DNA of 64,000 nucleotides from Anopheles merus. Lineage: Eukaryota > Arthropoda > Insecta > Diptera > Culicidae. The DNA lies in the NCBI RefSeq assembly GCF_017562075.2, contig NC_054081.1:601709-665708 (forward strand). The letters run 5' to 3'. Under the pieces are notes generated by a model. The model made no database searches and was not told the DNA's origin. It worked only from the letters and a program-made list of their open reading frames with translations. Below are positions 13,070-25,116 of this stretch, piece after piece; position 1 is the stretch's first letter, and each line of letters starts with the position of its first letter. The position numbers and the translations under genes were made by a program.

Positions 13070-16000
13070 CCATCAGAACAACAACAAGGATCAGGACTCG
13101 AACATGAGCACCGGCTCGTCCCACAGCGATAAGGAGCAGGACGCGATCATGATGAGTGCGGTGGCGGCCGGGCTGGCCATCGGGTCGACGCCCCCCTCGG
13201 AGAAGGTGTCGCGGGCGGCGTCCGAGCGCAAGCGCAAGCGGAAGGCGCCGGACGACAATGGCGGCCCGGGCGGAGGCGGCGTCGGGGCGGGAGCGGGAGG
13301 CGGAGGTCATTTTCGTGATAGTAGAGATAATATAAAGGGTCTGCGGCTGACGCTGCCGCCCCTCAGTGATAATAAGAAGATAAACGATTATTTTTCTAAA
13401 CACCCGGGGATGCCGGCGGCCGCGTCGTCGCCCCGCGTGTCCAGTAGCACTAATAGCCCGTTGGTCGGTGGCATCACCACCACGATCACCGCGGTCGGCA
13501 GCGGGGGCAGTGGTAGCGGTGCCGCCTCGGCCGCCGCCGCTGGCAACACTGCCGCCGGCAACAACAGTAGCGCGTTAGGAGCAATATCCAATAATTCGCC
13601 GCACGTGGATCCCGGGGGTGGCGGTGGCGGTGGGACGGCCGGCAACACCGCTGGCAGTGGTACCGGCCCTGCCCGCAAAAGCCCCAACCCGCAGTATCCC
13701 ATGTACCCCCCTAGTCCACAGACGACGCCGCTGCTGCCGGTGGGCAGCAATGGCAACAACAACAACAACAACAACGGTGCCGCGTCGGACCTGTTCACCA
13801 CCGGCGGCAGCAGTCGAACGCAGCGGCAGCAGCAGGCGGCGGCCAATGCGGCCGTCTCGTCCGCGCCCTCCTCGCCGTCGGTGGGCAACAACCCGGCCAG
13901 TGGCAACAACGCTTCCGTACTAGTTCCTCCATCCGTCTCGACCGCCATGTCGGCGGCGGCGGCGGCGGCCGCGGCAGTCGAGGCGGCGAAACAGGCGGCC
14001 GCCACCTCCACCCCGTCGGCGACGACGGTCCTGTCGCCCATCATAACGCCGCTGGTCAGCACGGCGGTGGTCAGCACGACCGGCACGGCCGGCTCGGGCG
14101 TCTCGCTGCAGCAGCAGCAGCAGTACCAGCCGGGGATCGTGCTCGTGCCCGGCAGCAACAGTACCACCTCGTCGCTCATGCACCAGAAGCCAACGGCAGC
14201 GTCGGCCAGTCAGCAGAAGCAGCAGACCGGCACCGGGCAGCAGCAGCCGGCGTCCGCCGGCTCGACGCAGCAGCGAGATTCTCAGGCCCAAACGCAGCAG
14301 ACGGCCGGTGGGGCGACGAACAACCACCAGCTGGCGTGCAGCGCCCCCACGCCGGGGACGGGGACGACGGCGCCGAGCAACTGCAATGCGGCGGGGGCCG
14401 CCGCCGACCACCACCATCAGCGCGTGACGCTCGTGTCGTGCAACACGAGCAGCAACAGCAGCAGCAACGGGGGTGCCGCCGTCGCCGCGACCGGGTCGAC
14501 CACCCCCAGCGGCGGCGAGCTGACGAGCAGCGGGATCGGCAGCACCAACGTGCCGCTGACCACGACCACCGCGGCCACCTCGACGACGAGCAACAACAGC
14601 AGCATCGGGGGAGGGGCCCAGAACAGCAATTCCATACTCCAGCTACCGGGCGGTGCGGTAGTCACCACCACCAAGTCAATTGGGCAGAAGCTGCAGCAGC
14701 ATCAGCAAACCACCACCTCCTCCTCCTCCTCCACCAACACGACCGGCGGGCAGCAGAGCGACAGCAGCAGCAACAATGGCGGCAACTTTGGCAGCGGCAA
14801 GTTCGGGCAGCAGCAGCAGCAGCAGCAGCCGGGCGGCGCATCCGCCTCGACCGGCACGGCCCCGACCACGCCGACCACGCTGATGCTGACCAAGTTCGTG
14901 CAGACCGACCTGACGCAGGCGGACATTACCGAGCGGGACCACGACTTCGAGAGCAGCCGGACGCGGGTGGACGAGCTGTCCCGGCTGTCGGACGAGCAGA
15001 AGTGCCAGCTGAGCGTGCACCAGAAGGCGATCGAGCAGCACAAGAGCCAGATCAGCAAGTGCGTCGAGGTGGTGAAGAAGCTGCTCAAGCAGAAGAGCAA
15101 CATCGAGAAGAAGGAGGCGCGCCAGAAGTGCATGCAGAACCGGTTGCGGCTCGGGCAGTTCGTGACGCAGCGGGTTGGCGCCACCTTCCAGGAGAACTGG
15201 ACGGACGGGTACGCGTTTCAGGAGCTGGCCAAGTAAGTACACATGCTCACATGCATGCACCCCAGAAAAAAATGCAAGGAGAGTAGGAGTATTAACCTGT
15301 TTTTTGTTTTTGTTTTTCTCTCTTCTCAACCTCCAATGGTGCAGACGCCAGGAGGAGATCACTGCCGAGCGGGAGGAGATCGACCGACAGAAGAAGCTGC
15401 TGATGAAGAAGCGGCCCACGAACAGCGAGGGCGGCCGCAAGCGCAACAACTCGTCGGCGACGGGCGGCGGTGCGGGCGGCACTGGCGGGACCGGCGATCG
15501 GGGCGGCACTGGGCCGGGCAGTGCGGGCGTCGGTACCGGCGCGGTCGTGGCGATGGGCAGCGGCGGCGTGGTGGGCGCGAGCGCGGGCAGCGTCGGCAGC
15601 GGGGGCGGCGGGTCGGCGCTGCACAACGGCAACGACAGCACGTTCCTGAAGCCGGACCCGGTCGTCAGCAGCAGCAGCACGTTCACGCTGCAGGAGTACT
15701 ACGAGTGCGACGAGATACTGAAGCTGCGCCAGAGCGCGCTGAAGAAGGAGGACGCCGACCTGCAGCTCGAGATGGAGAAGCTCGAGCGGGAGCGGAATCT
15801 GCACATCCGCGAGCTGAAGCGGATACACAACGAGGATCAGGTGGGTGCGGGGAGACGTTCCGCAGGCGAGTTCTGGGTGGTGGTGTGCTAACGGCTGGTG
15901 CCTCTGCTTGCTTTCCTCACGACAGTCACGCTTCAACAATCACCCGGTGCTGAACGATCGGTACCTGCTGCTGATGCTGCTCGGCAAGGGCGGCTTCTCC

Positions 16001-17588
16001 GAGGTGCACAAAGCGTTCGACCTGAAGGAGCAGCGGTACGTCGCGTGCAAGGTGCACCAGCTCAACAAAGACTGGAAGGAGGACAAGAAGGCGAACTACA
16101 TCAAGTAAGGGGCCGTTTTTTTTTTTTTTGCTTTGCTTTGTTTGTTTGGTGAGCCTCAGCGGCAAAACTACTACAATCGCGGCTGTCTCCTCCTCTCCTC
16201 CACAGACACGCGCTCCGGGAGTACAACATCCACAAGGCGCTCGACCATCCGCGGGTGGTGAAGCTGTACGACGTGTTCGAGATCGATGCCAACTCGTTCT
16301 GCACCGTGCTGGAGTACTGCGATGGGCACGATCTGGACTTTTACCTGAAGCAGCACAAAACCATCCCGGAAAAGGAGGCACGGTCAATCATAATGCAGGT
16401 GCGTACACGAGCAACAAATGGCTGCTCAAAAACCCCTACTTATGCCGGTTTTTTTTAAAAATCTCCTTCCGTTCAGGTCGTGTCGGCGCTCAAGTATCTG
16501 AACGAGATCAAGCCGCCGATCATCCATTACGACCTGAAGCCGGGCAACATCCTGCTCACCGAGGGCAACGTGTGCGGTGAGATCAAAATTACCGACTTCG
16601 GTCTGTCGAAGGTGATGGACGAAGAGAACTATAACCCGGACCATGGTATGGACCTTACGTCACAAGGTGCTGGAACTTATTGGTGAGCAACGAAGCGCAG
16701 TGAGCCTCCTTCTCCTCCCCCCCCCCCCAATGGCAAACCCCTCTCCCCTAGCGTGTATACACCGTGTGTGAGCGATTGTGTGGTGGTAGTAGCTTTCGGT
16801 AGACGACGAACCTCCTTTTTAGATAGATTCGGTTTAGCTCGTTCAACCGATCCAGCAGCATTGTTCTGCAAGTGTTGAGCTAGTTTTAGATTCATCTACA
16901 AGTTGCAGTAAATGTGTAGCAGTGTTGAGGTAGAGTTGTACGTGTGTAATTGCAACAGCAAAATAGTGAAAATAGCCCTCCGGAGTTTGAGATTTAGGCA
17001 GCCTTGTTCGACACCCGCTCTGTGTAGTGTATTGCGGTGCAGTCTGCTCCCTCCCCTTCCGAGTGTGCTAATGCTTTCTCCCCATTTCTCTTCTCCTCTT
17101 TCCTGTGTCGTGCGGCGGGCCCCAGGTATCTGCCACCGGAGTGCTTCGTGGTCGGCAAGAATCCGCCGAAAATCTCGTCCAAGGTGGACGTGTGGAGCGT
17201 GGGCGTCATCTTTTACCAGTGTCTGTACGGCAAGAAGCCGTTCGGGCACAACCAGTCACAGGCGACGATCCTGGAGGAGAACACGATCCTCAAGGCGACC
17301 GAGGTGCAGTTCGCCAACAAGCCAACCGTGTCGAACGAGGCAAAGGTAGGTTTCGTTTAATGCTTCAATGTTGAATGTAATATCCCCTGCATCTAATGTC
17401 TCCTATCTTGCAGAGCTTTATCCGGGGGTGCCTCGCGTACCGGAAGGAGGACCGGATGGACGTGTTCGCACTGGCCAAGCACGAGTATCTGCAGCCGCCG
17501 GTGTCGAAGCACAACCGGTCGTCCAATGCGCAGAATGCGCACGCCGGCGGCCAAAACAGCAGCAGCGCCGGCACCGGCGCTGGCGGGG

Positions 17589-17619
<31 letters not shown>

Positions 17620-17719
17620 ATCGGGCGGTTCGGGCGGGGCCGGCGGCAATCAGATCGGCCAGCAGACGTCCTTTTCCACCGGCATGTTCGGCAACATGAA
17701 CCAGTCCAGCTCGTCTTAG
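12435..17719 (+). CDS. Tlk: Tousled-like serine/threonine kinase, seven coding exons
   Basis: Nuclear kinase that phosphorylates the histone chaperone ASF1 and supports replication-coupled chromatin assembly (family knowledge). Exons read from splice sites and kept frame: 12435-15232, 15345-15840, 15926-16104, 16206-16398, 16477-16682, 17126-17345 and 17414-17719, giving 1465 residues. Residues 1-820 are low complexity (Q, H, G, A, S, T runs) with a basic nuclear signal (KRKRK, about 266-270) and a conserved KKINDYF motif near 314. Coiled coils follow at about 835-900, 933-957 and 1050-1095. The kinase domain spans about 1110-1390, with the glycine loop GKGGFSEV (1118), Lys 1140 in YVACK, HYDLKPGN (Asp 1241), TDFGLSK (Asp 1262) and a PPECF motif. 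The tail is Gly/Ser-rich. The N-terminus is much longer than in human TLKs. ATG 12435 directly follows an acceptor; an unspliced ATG at 12393 would add 14 residues. Confidence 0.95.
12541..13085 (+). repeat. Poly-Gln/His/Gly/Ala coding repeats in Tlk exon 1
   Basis: CAG/CAA runs at 12541-12587 and 13038-13068, CAC/CAT His runs at 12588-12603 and 13006-13037, and GGC/GCA runs at 12736-12810 encode homopolymers in the Tlk N-terminus. Synonymous mixing (CAG with CAA, CAC with CAT) suggests older protein-level repeats rather than fresh slippage. Length variation between individuals is likely. Confidence 0.85.
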
Positions 17720-18958
17720 CTATTTTTCCACCACAGTAGCGGTGTGAGCAGCAGCAGGAAGGGCGGTCCCGCCCTCCCACCCGGTGTAGCGGCGGCGGGG
17801 GCGACACCTTCCACCTCCCTCGTGTCGGGCGCCTCTTCGATCTCACCCTCGTCTCTGTCGGCGGTGGTCGCTTCCACCACCCACACCAACAACAACAACA
17901 CCACCACCACCACTACCACCACCACCACTACCAACGCCACCGCTGCCACGGTCTCGTCTGTATGTGCTTCCGCCAGCCCGACCCACCTGTCCCCGGGCTC
18001 GACGCAACCGCAACCGAAGGCAAGGGGTGGTGGGGAGGGCAGCCATCGATCGGTGCTGCTAGTGCCACCGGTTCCATCGGCACCGCCGGCACCTCAACCA
18101 CCACCACCACCGCCACTGCCACCGTCTTCGTCGTCGTCGTCGTCCGCCATCGGTCGCGTGATGATGACAAACGGCGGCGGCGGCGACGCTATCCAGCAAC
18201 AGCCGAACCGGACGAACGATCGCATTGTACTGATGACGGCGGCCGAATCGGCCGCCGCAGCACCCGCTGCCAGCTTTTTCAGCGTGCACGCCAAAAAAGG
18301 CATCATCATTCCGTCGCCCCTCGGCAGCCGCGCGGCGAACGGTCGGCGCCTGCTGCACGCCGCCGCCGAGGAGCTTGCGTCCAGCGTGGTGTCATCGTTC
18401 AACCACAAGGCAGCGGCGGCAGTGCCGGCTCGGTGCGGCCGCAAAAGCATCATCATAAAGCAGCAGCAGTCGCAGCCAGGCCATCATCAGCTCAACCTCA
18501 CCAATCAATCGCTCCTGCTGCGCCGTCAAACGAACGCGAACAAGCAACAGCAGCAGCAGCCGTTGTTGCAGCTGCAGCCGCTAGGCGACGAACCCCTGCC
18601 CAACCACTATCAGGTGGGCGGCGGCAACAGGAACGGTTGCAGCACTGCCAACACCACCACCACCACCAGCGTTCTGCTGCAGTGCAACAACATCAATCAA
18701 CTCGCGGGGCTCGCCGTGGCGAAGGGGGTGGTGAAGCGCCAGCAGCATCTACTGCTGCTGCGGGGCGGCGGTGGGGCCAGCACGGCCAACAGCAGTAACC
18801 TGCTACTGCCACCAGCAACGCCACCTGGCCCCTCCTCGTCCTCGCCACCACCCTCCACCAGCTCGTCCTCGATTGTGGCGGCAGCGACGGCGGCAGCAGC
18901 GGCGGCCGCCGCCGCCCATGCCCTGCTCGCCGGCCGACGCCACTGGCGCACGGAATAG
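17720..18958 (+). CDS. Tlk: In-frame 412-codon extension after the Tlk UAG stop (readthrough candidate)
   Basis: The Tlk stop TAG (17717-17719) is followed by CTA, then by 412 sense codons in the same frame up to TAG at 18956-18958. The predicted extension is rich in S, A, T, N, Q and P, like the Tlk N-terminus. It has a Thr run near 17898-17930, a Pro/Ser run near 18095-18150, a Gln run near 18545-18560 and an Ala run near 18882-18920. Runs in this frame mix synonymous codons (GCG/GCA/GCC, ACC/ACT, CAA/CAG), as expected if protein sequence is selected. UAG followed by CUA is a leaky context, and readthrough is common in flies and Anopheles (established). The AG at 17736 could be an acceptor, but joining it to exon 6 gives an immediate stop. 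Alternatives are coding-like 3' UTR or a separate ORF. No domain is recognised. Confidence 0.5.
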   Translation, partial: LFFHHSSGVSSSRKGGPALPPGVAAAGATPSTSLVSGASSISPSSLSAVVASTTHTNNNNTTTTTTTTTTTNATAATVSSVCASASPTHLSPGSTQPQPKARGGGEGSHRSVLLVPPVPSAPPAPQPPPPPPLPPSSSSSSSAIGRVMMTNGGGGDAIQQQPNRTNDRIVLMTAAESAAAAPAASFFSVHAKKGIIIPSPLGSRAANGRRLLHAAAEELASSVVSSFNHKAAAAVPARCGRKSIIIKQQQSQPGHHQLNLTNQSLLLRRQTNANKQQQQQPLLQLQPLGDEPLPNHYQVGGGNRNGCSTANTTTTTSVLLQCNNINQLAGLAVAKGVVKRQQHLLLLRGGGGASTANSSNLLLPPATPPGPSSSSPPPSTSSSSIVAAATAAAAAAAAAHALLAGRRHWRTE

Positions 18959-19441
18959 CCGGCAGGCGCGCCAACTGGTGTATGTGTGTGTGTGTGTGAG
19001 CGAGCTTAGATCCGTAGGACTGTTAGGAGAGCGACAAAAACACACATTCCCATTCCCCTTTTCACCCACCCGAACACCCAACACCCAATTACAGATGCGA
19101 CCCAGCGAACGGCGCGAAGGGAGATAGTAGGGGCTGCCCGTCGCCTAGACTAGACTCTTACCCAATTGTAAATAGTTTTGTTTGCCCGGCGTGTGTGTGA
19201 TGGTATCGCTTGGGTCGGCGTTGGTGAGCCTCGCGCTCACTAGTCATCCTAACCCATTCGCGCTACAGCCGCGGCACGTTTTCGAATGTCGAGTTCGAAT
19301 GTCGTTTCGAAGGGGGGCGACACGGTGGTGGTGAGCAGGCGAGCGACGATCCTGTGTCTCCCCATCTCCCCTCCCCCCATCTCATAATCGCCTTTAAGTG
19401 CCAAAACCCCCGCCCTGACCCGCGTAGAGCTTTTAATTATC

Positions 19442-19444
<3 letters not shown>

Positions 19445-19480
<36 letters not shown>
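19445..19480. repeat. CA microsatellite
   Basis: About 36 bp of CA dinucleotides with one CG interruption, in the presumed Tlk 3' region. Confidence 0.9.
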
Positions 19481-19481
<1 letters not shown>

Positions 19482-20785
19482 TCCTTCTCCATTTGCGAGA
19501 GTAATAGAATGTGTACGAGAGTGTATGTTTTTTTTTTCTTTTTTCAATTTTTCATCCAAACGAGGTGCCGCTCTTCGTGGAGGACGGCCTATATCTTGAG
19601 CGTCGATACTTTGCCTTCCTATTTTTTTTTATTAAACCCTCGTGCTTGTATCTTACACCCACAAGTGTTCCGGCAGTTGCGGAAAATGCAGTTTGCCGCA
19701 TTTAGTTTTCGTTGTACTTTTCCACTCCACACAAACACACATAGACACACGTTACTACGGTTTTGGTAATGTTAACGGTAGCAGGCATTGGGAAGGCGAT
19801 AGCTTTTTTATCGTTTTTTTTTTTGGTGCGAGTTTGCGGGGGGTCCTCATGTAGAGAGCCGCGGCCGTCTTGTGCAGCTTTTTAAACATGTATTCCTTCT
19901 TTTTTGTATGCTTGTTTTAAACTAATCTACCTTTCGCCCCCTGAAAAGAAAAAAGTTAGGCGAGATGCACTTTATTTTGTCTCGCTTGTTCCCGTTGACG
20001 CAGGTTGAAATGGGCGCCTAGGAAGAAAGGAAACTCAACTACACACGCTTTTTGTTTTGTAGCGGTAGGATACGATCGTTGCCGTAGTAAGCTCACACAA
20101 TATCGATAACGGTTGGCGATAGGATAAGCGGGGTGGCGCGAACACATACCACAGAGCATACACACGACCGCGCTCGGGGAATGACGACGGAAACTGCATG
20201 AAAAGAAAATCCGCGCGCAGGAAGTGTAGGGAAGCAGCAACGCACCTTGTTGCTGGGCTGGTGTGGGGACGTCTCGGACACGTCTTTCGCTGCTGCAAGT
20301 GGGTTCAAGTAGGATGCGGACCTGTTTTCCAGAAGCTAGGAAGAATTAATTTTAGCGTTCGCGTATGAACGGAGCGCACGCATGTGCGTGCAAACGGTTC
20401 ATACCACTATGTACAGAAGCAGCGGACAGTGGTGACGCAAGAGAAAAGTGTAGTTTTAAGCAATTAAATGTAACGACAAGTATCTACTCGGAATTAGGGT
20501 TTTTTTTATCTTCTTCTTTGTATAAATTGAAACGTGATTGAACCCCGAGGGGCAGCCAACCGTAACCTGTCCAATCCCTGCCTCCTTCCGCGATTCCCTT
20601 TCTTCATACACAAACACACACACCTTCTTTCTCACGCGTCTCACCCCTCTACAAACTCCACTACTAATTTGTACAGATTTAAAATAGCAAAGCAAAGTGG
20701 AGATATGTAAGGAAATTCGAGCAGGAAAAAGGGGTTGAATATTAATTCCCTAGCAAAAGAGAAAGCGAGAAAGAAAAGGAAAATC

Positions 20786-20790
20786 AGAGA

Positions 20791-20850
<60 letters not shown>

Positions 20851-20882
20851 AGAGATGAGAGAGAGAGGAGAGAGAGAGAGAT
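20786..20882. repeat. GA microsatellite
   Basis: About 97 bp of GA with occasional T or double-G interruptions. Its only open frame, on the minus strand, is a Ser/Leu artefact of the repeat. Confidence 0.9.
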
Positions 20883-23800
20883 AGCGATTAAACCTGCACG
20901 AGACATAATTTAAGCGCATGAGATAAAACAGTTTTTCGTTTATGCAACTTCTTTTTTTTAATATTAAAATATAAATTCGTTTATAGCAAACCCAGCACGC
21001 TGCGGTTCATCCTAATCTCTTTGGGGTGGGGTAGGGAAGGGCGCCTGATGTTTAGTGTAGCGCGCCATTAGTCCGTACATTGCTTCCCACTGTTTGTTTT
21101 GCCCCCCGCCCAGCCTAACGGTTAGCGTAACGTTTGCCGTGTGAGTGATTTAAACGCATGACACGTTGCGTGCATTTCCAGCGTCCATACACAAACGGGA
21201 AGGGGGCACGAATTGTTAGGGATCTCTTCATCGTCTCGGTCGATTGTGAAACTTTGTTTGCCGGTTTTTTTTCAAGTACGGTTTCTGCATGATAAAAAAA
21301 AATCAAAAAATCTTATCATCCTGCTTGTCCAAGCCGAGGGCTCTCTTGGCGCTCTGTGTGGTGTTAACTATCAGCTGCTACATGCTTCCTACAAAAATAC
21401 ACATACACACACACACGCGCATACACAAACGGGACAAAAATTGAAGCAATTTTGATAACCGACAAAACAGAAAAAGCAAGCAGAGCTAGAGAGAGAGAGA
21501 GATAGAGGAAATAAACGCAAGAGCAATGTCATGAAGGGAGGAAAAAAACACACACGCAAATGTGACCGCCAGTCCGAAAGTGAAAGTATGTTGTCCCACG
21601 AGCTTTAATCAATTTTGAACGACACGTTACGCTAAAACCCGAAAGCAATAGGAGTTAGAATTCCCTCGCTCACAGAAGCTGCGCGTTTCGTTTCACCTTT
21701 CTTGCGTCGCGCGTTCAGTGTGTGTGCTGGTCGGATTGGTTGGGACGCTTGCTTGAAGGGCTTGCGCGCATATGGGGGTAGCGACCAAGCGGCATTTATG
21801 ATATGCGAACCGGCTCAAATAGAATAAAATAAGTTAGCAAGCAAGCAGCCGCCCTGGCCGGCCGTTGTTGCGTAGTTGGATTTGTTTTGCCTTAGAGCGC
21901 CGTATCGCACGCTGGCGTGGTATGTAAATAATTGAACAGAGCGACCAGCCGTTGGCTGCCCACACCTAGCGGCGAAGAATACGATATTTTGTTCATTTCG
22001 GCTGCTCCACTGGTCAACTTTCGGTTTTTGGTCAGCAATAGTCGGGCTAGATGTTTCGAAAGATTGTTAAACATGCTGCAAACACACACTCGAGCCACCA
22101 GTGCAGCAGTGGACAGGTAGCGAAGCGTGTGCGAAACCTCTGTTTGATAGCGAAATTGATATATTTTTTTTAAATTTTATTTCCTTTTCTTTTTCCTCTA
22201 CACGTCTTGGCAACGTGGCTAGCTTGTTGTGTGTCTCGGTTGCCGCGCTCTAAACGTCGTCACCGATGAGCAGGGAGCGGACGGGGTCTATTGACAGCTT
22301 TAGCAAACAGTGAGCTTAATCCAGGCACGGGAAAATTACCTGTAAATTGATTAAAAAACACAATTAATAGGACAAGTGAAAATAATGGATTCTTTGCCCG
22401 ATTTTCTTTTTAACGCAAAATCATGTTTCACGATCTCAACTCTATTCGTTAGGGGCCATTTTTTTAAATTATTTTCCCTGCAGAAAGCGGTGCCATCTGC
22501 ATCGCATTTCGACATCTGCTCATTCGTTGTTGGAGGAATGGGGTAGTGGACGGGGTGTCTATTGTATTTGCGTTTTCCCGCTAGCCAAACGTGCAAACTA
22601 TAGAAACGCAAACACACACGCGCGCGCGCACACACACACATTTACATTGTTTACTGTACCATAGGCACGTGGCGGTTTAAGGGCGAAACTAAAAGTAAAT
22701 AAATAAATTAAAAAAAAAACCAACCATACCACGATGCGCACAGCAGGAAAAAGCGCGAAATGCAACATAATCATGTTTCACACCCACACACACATTTAAA
22801 ACCAACAAGTAAAAGGCAAAACTGCCCTTGCGGGCGAACGCGGGAGGGTGCTTAATCAAGGACGGAAATTAAACGTACCAGAGCGGCAGGCTGGTAGAGG
22901 ATGCATTGGTGTCAAAAAGGGGATTCATTGTGCAAAGCAAGTAACGAAAAGAAAATCCAACCACAGCACACCCAACAGCCTAGAACTATTGCGCATAATC
23001 TTTTCTCAAAACAACAAAAACCTAAGCAAAAGAGGCGAACGTGAACGCGGAAAGGGCAAGGCCGAACTGTAGGAAATAGAGGAATCACAACATGCTCACT
23101 TACCTTAGCGAATAAAGTATCAAACTTAGTGGTTACAATCAAATGCAAAAAAAAAGCAACACACACACAATAGTACATTCAATGTGGGAAGATTACACGA
23201 CAACAAAAAGAAGTAAAAAAAAACAAAAAAAATCTGAAACAAATTCAACCTGGCGAATACGTATGTGTGTGCGCGTGTACCAAGGGTCTGCAGGTTAAGT
23301 AGCGTAGTAAAAGAGAGAAAGAAGCAGGACACACGGAAGGAATATCTTGGCAAAATCGCTTCCAAGAAAAGGATGGAAAACCCCGGCAAGAACGAAAAAT
23401 ACACAATGCCGCACTCTCACTAAAGGGCCAAAACACTGGTTAAGGCAGAGCAACTAGAGCAAGACTTAAGCAAACAAGTACCGCAAAGCGAGAAGAAACC
23501 CCCTCACATGGCCCCACTGTAGGGAAATGGGGAAATGCGTTGACGAATAGATCGGAATGGGGCTGATGCGCTGATGCTATAGCTAGGAAGATGTGTTTAA
23601 GAGGACGTTGGCGATGTTGTAAAAGGGCGCACCGATCAGTAGACACGCTTTAGCTCGAAACTGTTTGCAATGCAACGGGCAAAGGGAAGAGGCACGGCTC
23701 TGGTGAAAAGAGAGGACCCAAAAACACACAGCACACACACACATAACCCCCCTCGTAATGGTCTTGGGCATTGTTGCAAGGGTGAAGCGCGTTAAGAAGG

Positions 23801-25116
23801 GAAGAAAAAGGGAAGAAGCAGCGAGTTTTAAATGTGTATATTTAAATTGTCAAGACTAGCTGTGGGGGAACGAAAGAGAGAGGAGCGCCTAAGCGCGGGT
23901 GACTGGCCGATTGGAATGCAAAAAAAAAACGAAATAGCAAGTCATAAAGGGGAAAGAAAAACCAACCAGGCTTAAGAAATTATGATAATGATAAATAAAA
24001 TATTACTGTAGCAAACCCGTACGGCACGGGAAACCGTACGGCACGGGCAAGGGGGCCGCGAGTGGGGTAACTCGCCCCGTCTCGCCCTTCCCCGCTCCCC
24101 CTTTTCTGTTCGGCACTAAGCAGTGTTAATGTTAACTCCGCTAAGTAAATACCGCGGCTCTGGATGGAGGTTGAAGCGCGCGCGTGTGTGTGTGTATGCG
24201 CCCTATCCCCTCCGTTTCGTGGGGGAAGGGAGTGGGGAGAGCAGGTGGTTAGGTGACGGGGCGCTACTACACTTCCATCCCCAAGGAAAGTTGTGCTGTG
24301 TTGGAATAATAGTAATAAAACAAAAAAACAGAAACAAAGGCAAAAACAGCACTTGCAGCAAAAATGGACGAAGCTAGCGGATAACCAAGCCGTACAGTGC
24401 TGGGAGGTAGGGCAGGAAAGTAAACAAAAAGCGTAAGAAAACTCAGCAAACAGCGAGGCGCGGTGTGAAACCCGGTGGAAAACGGGTGGAAGAGTGGGGA
24501 GAATGAAAGATATAGAGAGATAAAACAACATTTAATAAATTTAAAGAAATAAATATTAAACAAAAAAATGAAAAAAAGAGAAGGAAACTATTGATTAGCT
24601 GAAGCAACAAACAAACAAACAAGAAGAGGAAAAATCACAGACGACAGATACGCCCGCAAGCGCGCAAGGAGAACACAGGAGGGGGGAAGCAAACGGAGAA
24701 CAAGAGACACAGAGCGGGAGAAAAATGGAGAGCGAAAACAAGCGAATACAGATAAATAATTATAATAAATTATTTAAGATATGAAAAAATCTTCTATATG
24801 TAATATTAATTATTAAAAAATTGAAATAAAAAAATAAATATTTAAAAAATACCAATCCGCGCGAGAAAAAGGATAAAATTCTGTCGCAATAGAATGCATA
24901 ACAAAAATCTAAACAAAAACAAACATGACTTTTAAATTTATTTGCCGTGTATCTGTGTTATGTTGAGTTTGGAGCATTGTTTTATTGTTTTTTTGTGCAA
25001 TTCGTTTCGCTGGAGTAGTTTTGGCTTCGATTGTGTACTTTCTAGTGTTTTTTTTATCTTACGGCTGCAAAATAACTTTTTTTCTTTCTCTACAACCAGC
25101 CAAAATAAAAATAAAA

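Larger units (their letters stand above)
18959..25116. other. Tlk 3' UTR and intergenic DNA, boundary unresolved
   Basis: No gene is supported here. The first part (18959 to about 21830) looks like Tlk 3' UTR. It has T-rich runs and a Pumilio-type UGUAAAUA at 19167-19174, with another at 21923-21930. Possible AATAAA signals occur at 21509, 21823, 23110 and in an A-rich cluster near 24534-24550, so the true cleavage site cannot be chosen. CA, GA and CG/CA microsatellites are frequent. A 14-bp direct repeat, CCGTACGGCACGGG, occurs twice at about 24017-24048. Confidence 0.5.

Noticed and set aside
13388..14179. 263-codon minus-strand frame within Tlk exon 1
   Set aside because: The Leu/Ala/Val-rich homopolymers are the complement of the Gln/Ala/Gly codon runs in Tlk.
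14676..15686. 336-codon minus-strand frame across Tlk exons 1-2
   Set aside because: It reads through a proven intron and is an antisense shadow of low-complexity GC-rich coding sequence.
17735..17737. Splice acceptor bypassing the Tlk stop from exon 6
   Set aside because: Joining exon 6 (phase 0) to 17737 puts TAG first in frame, so it would terminate at once rather than reach the extension.
17962..18798. 278-codon + strand frame overlapping the Tlk extension in another phase
   Set aside because: Its Arg/Gln/Pro-rich mixture breaks every amino-acid run that is clean in the Tlk frame, so it is more likely a shadow. It does weaken the openness argument for the extension.
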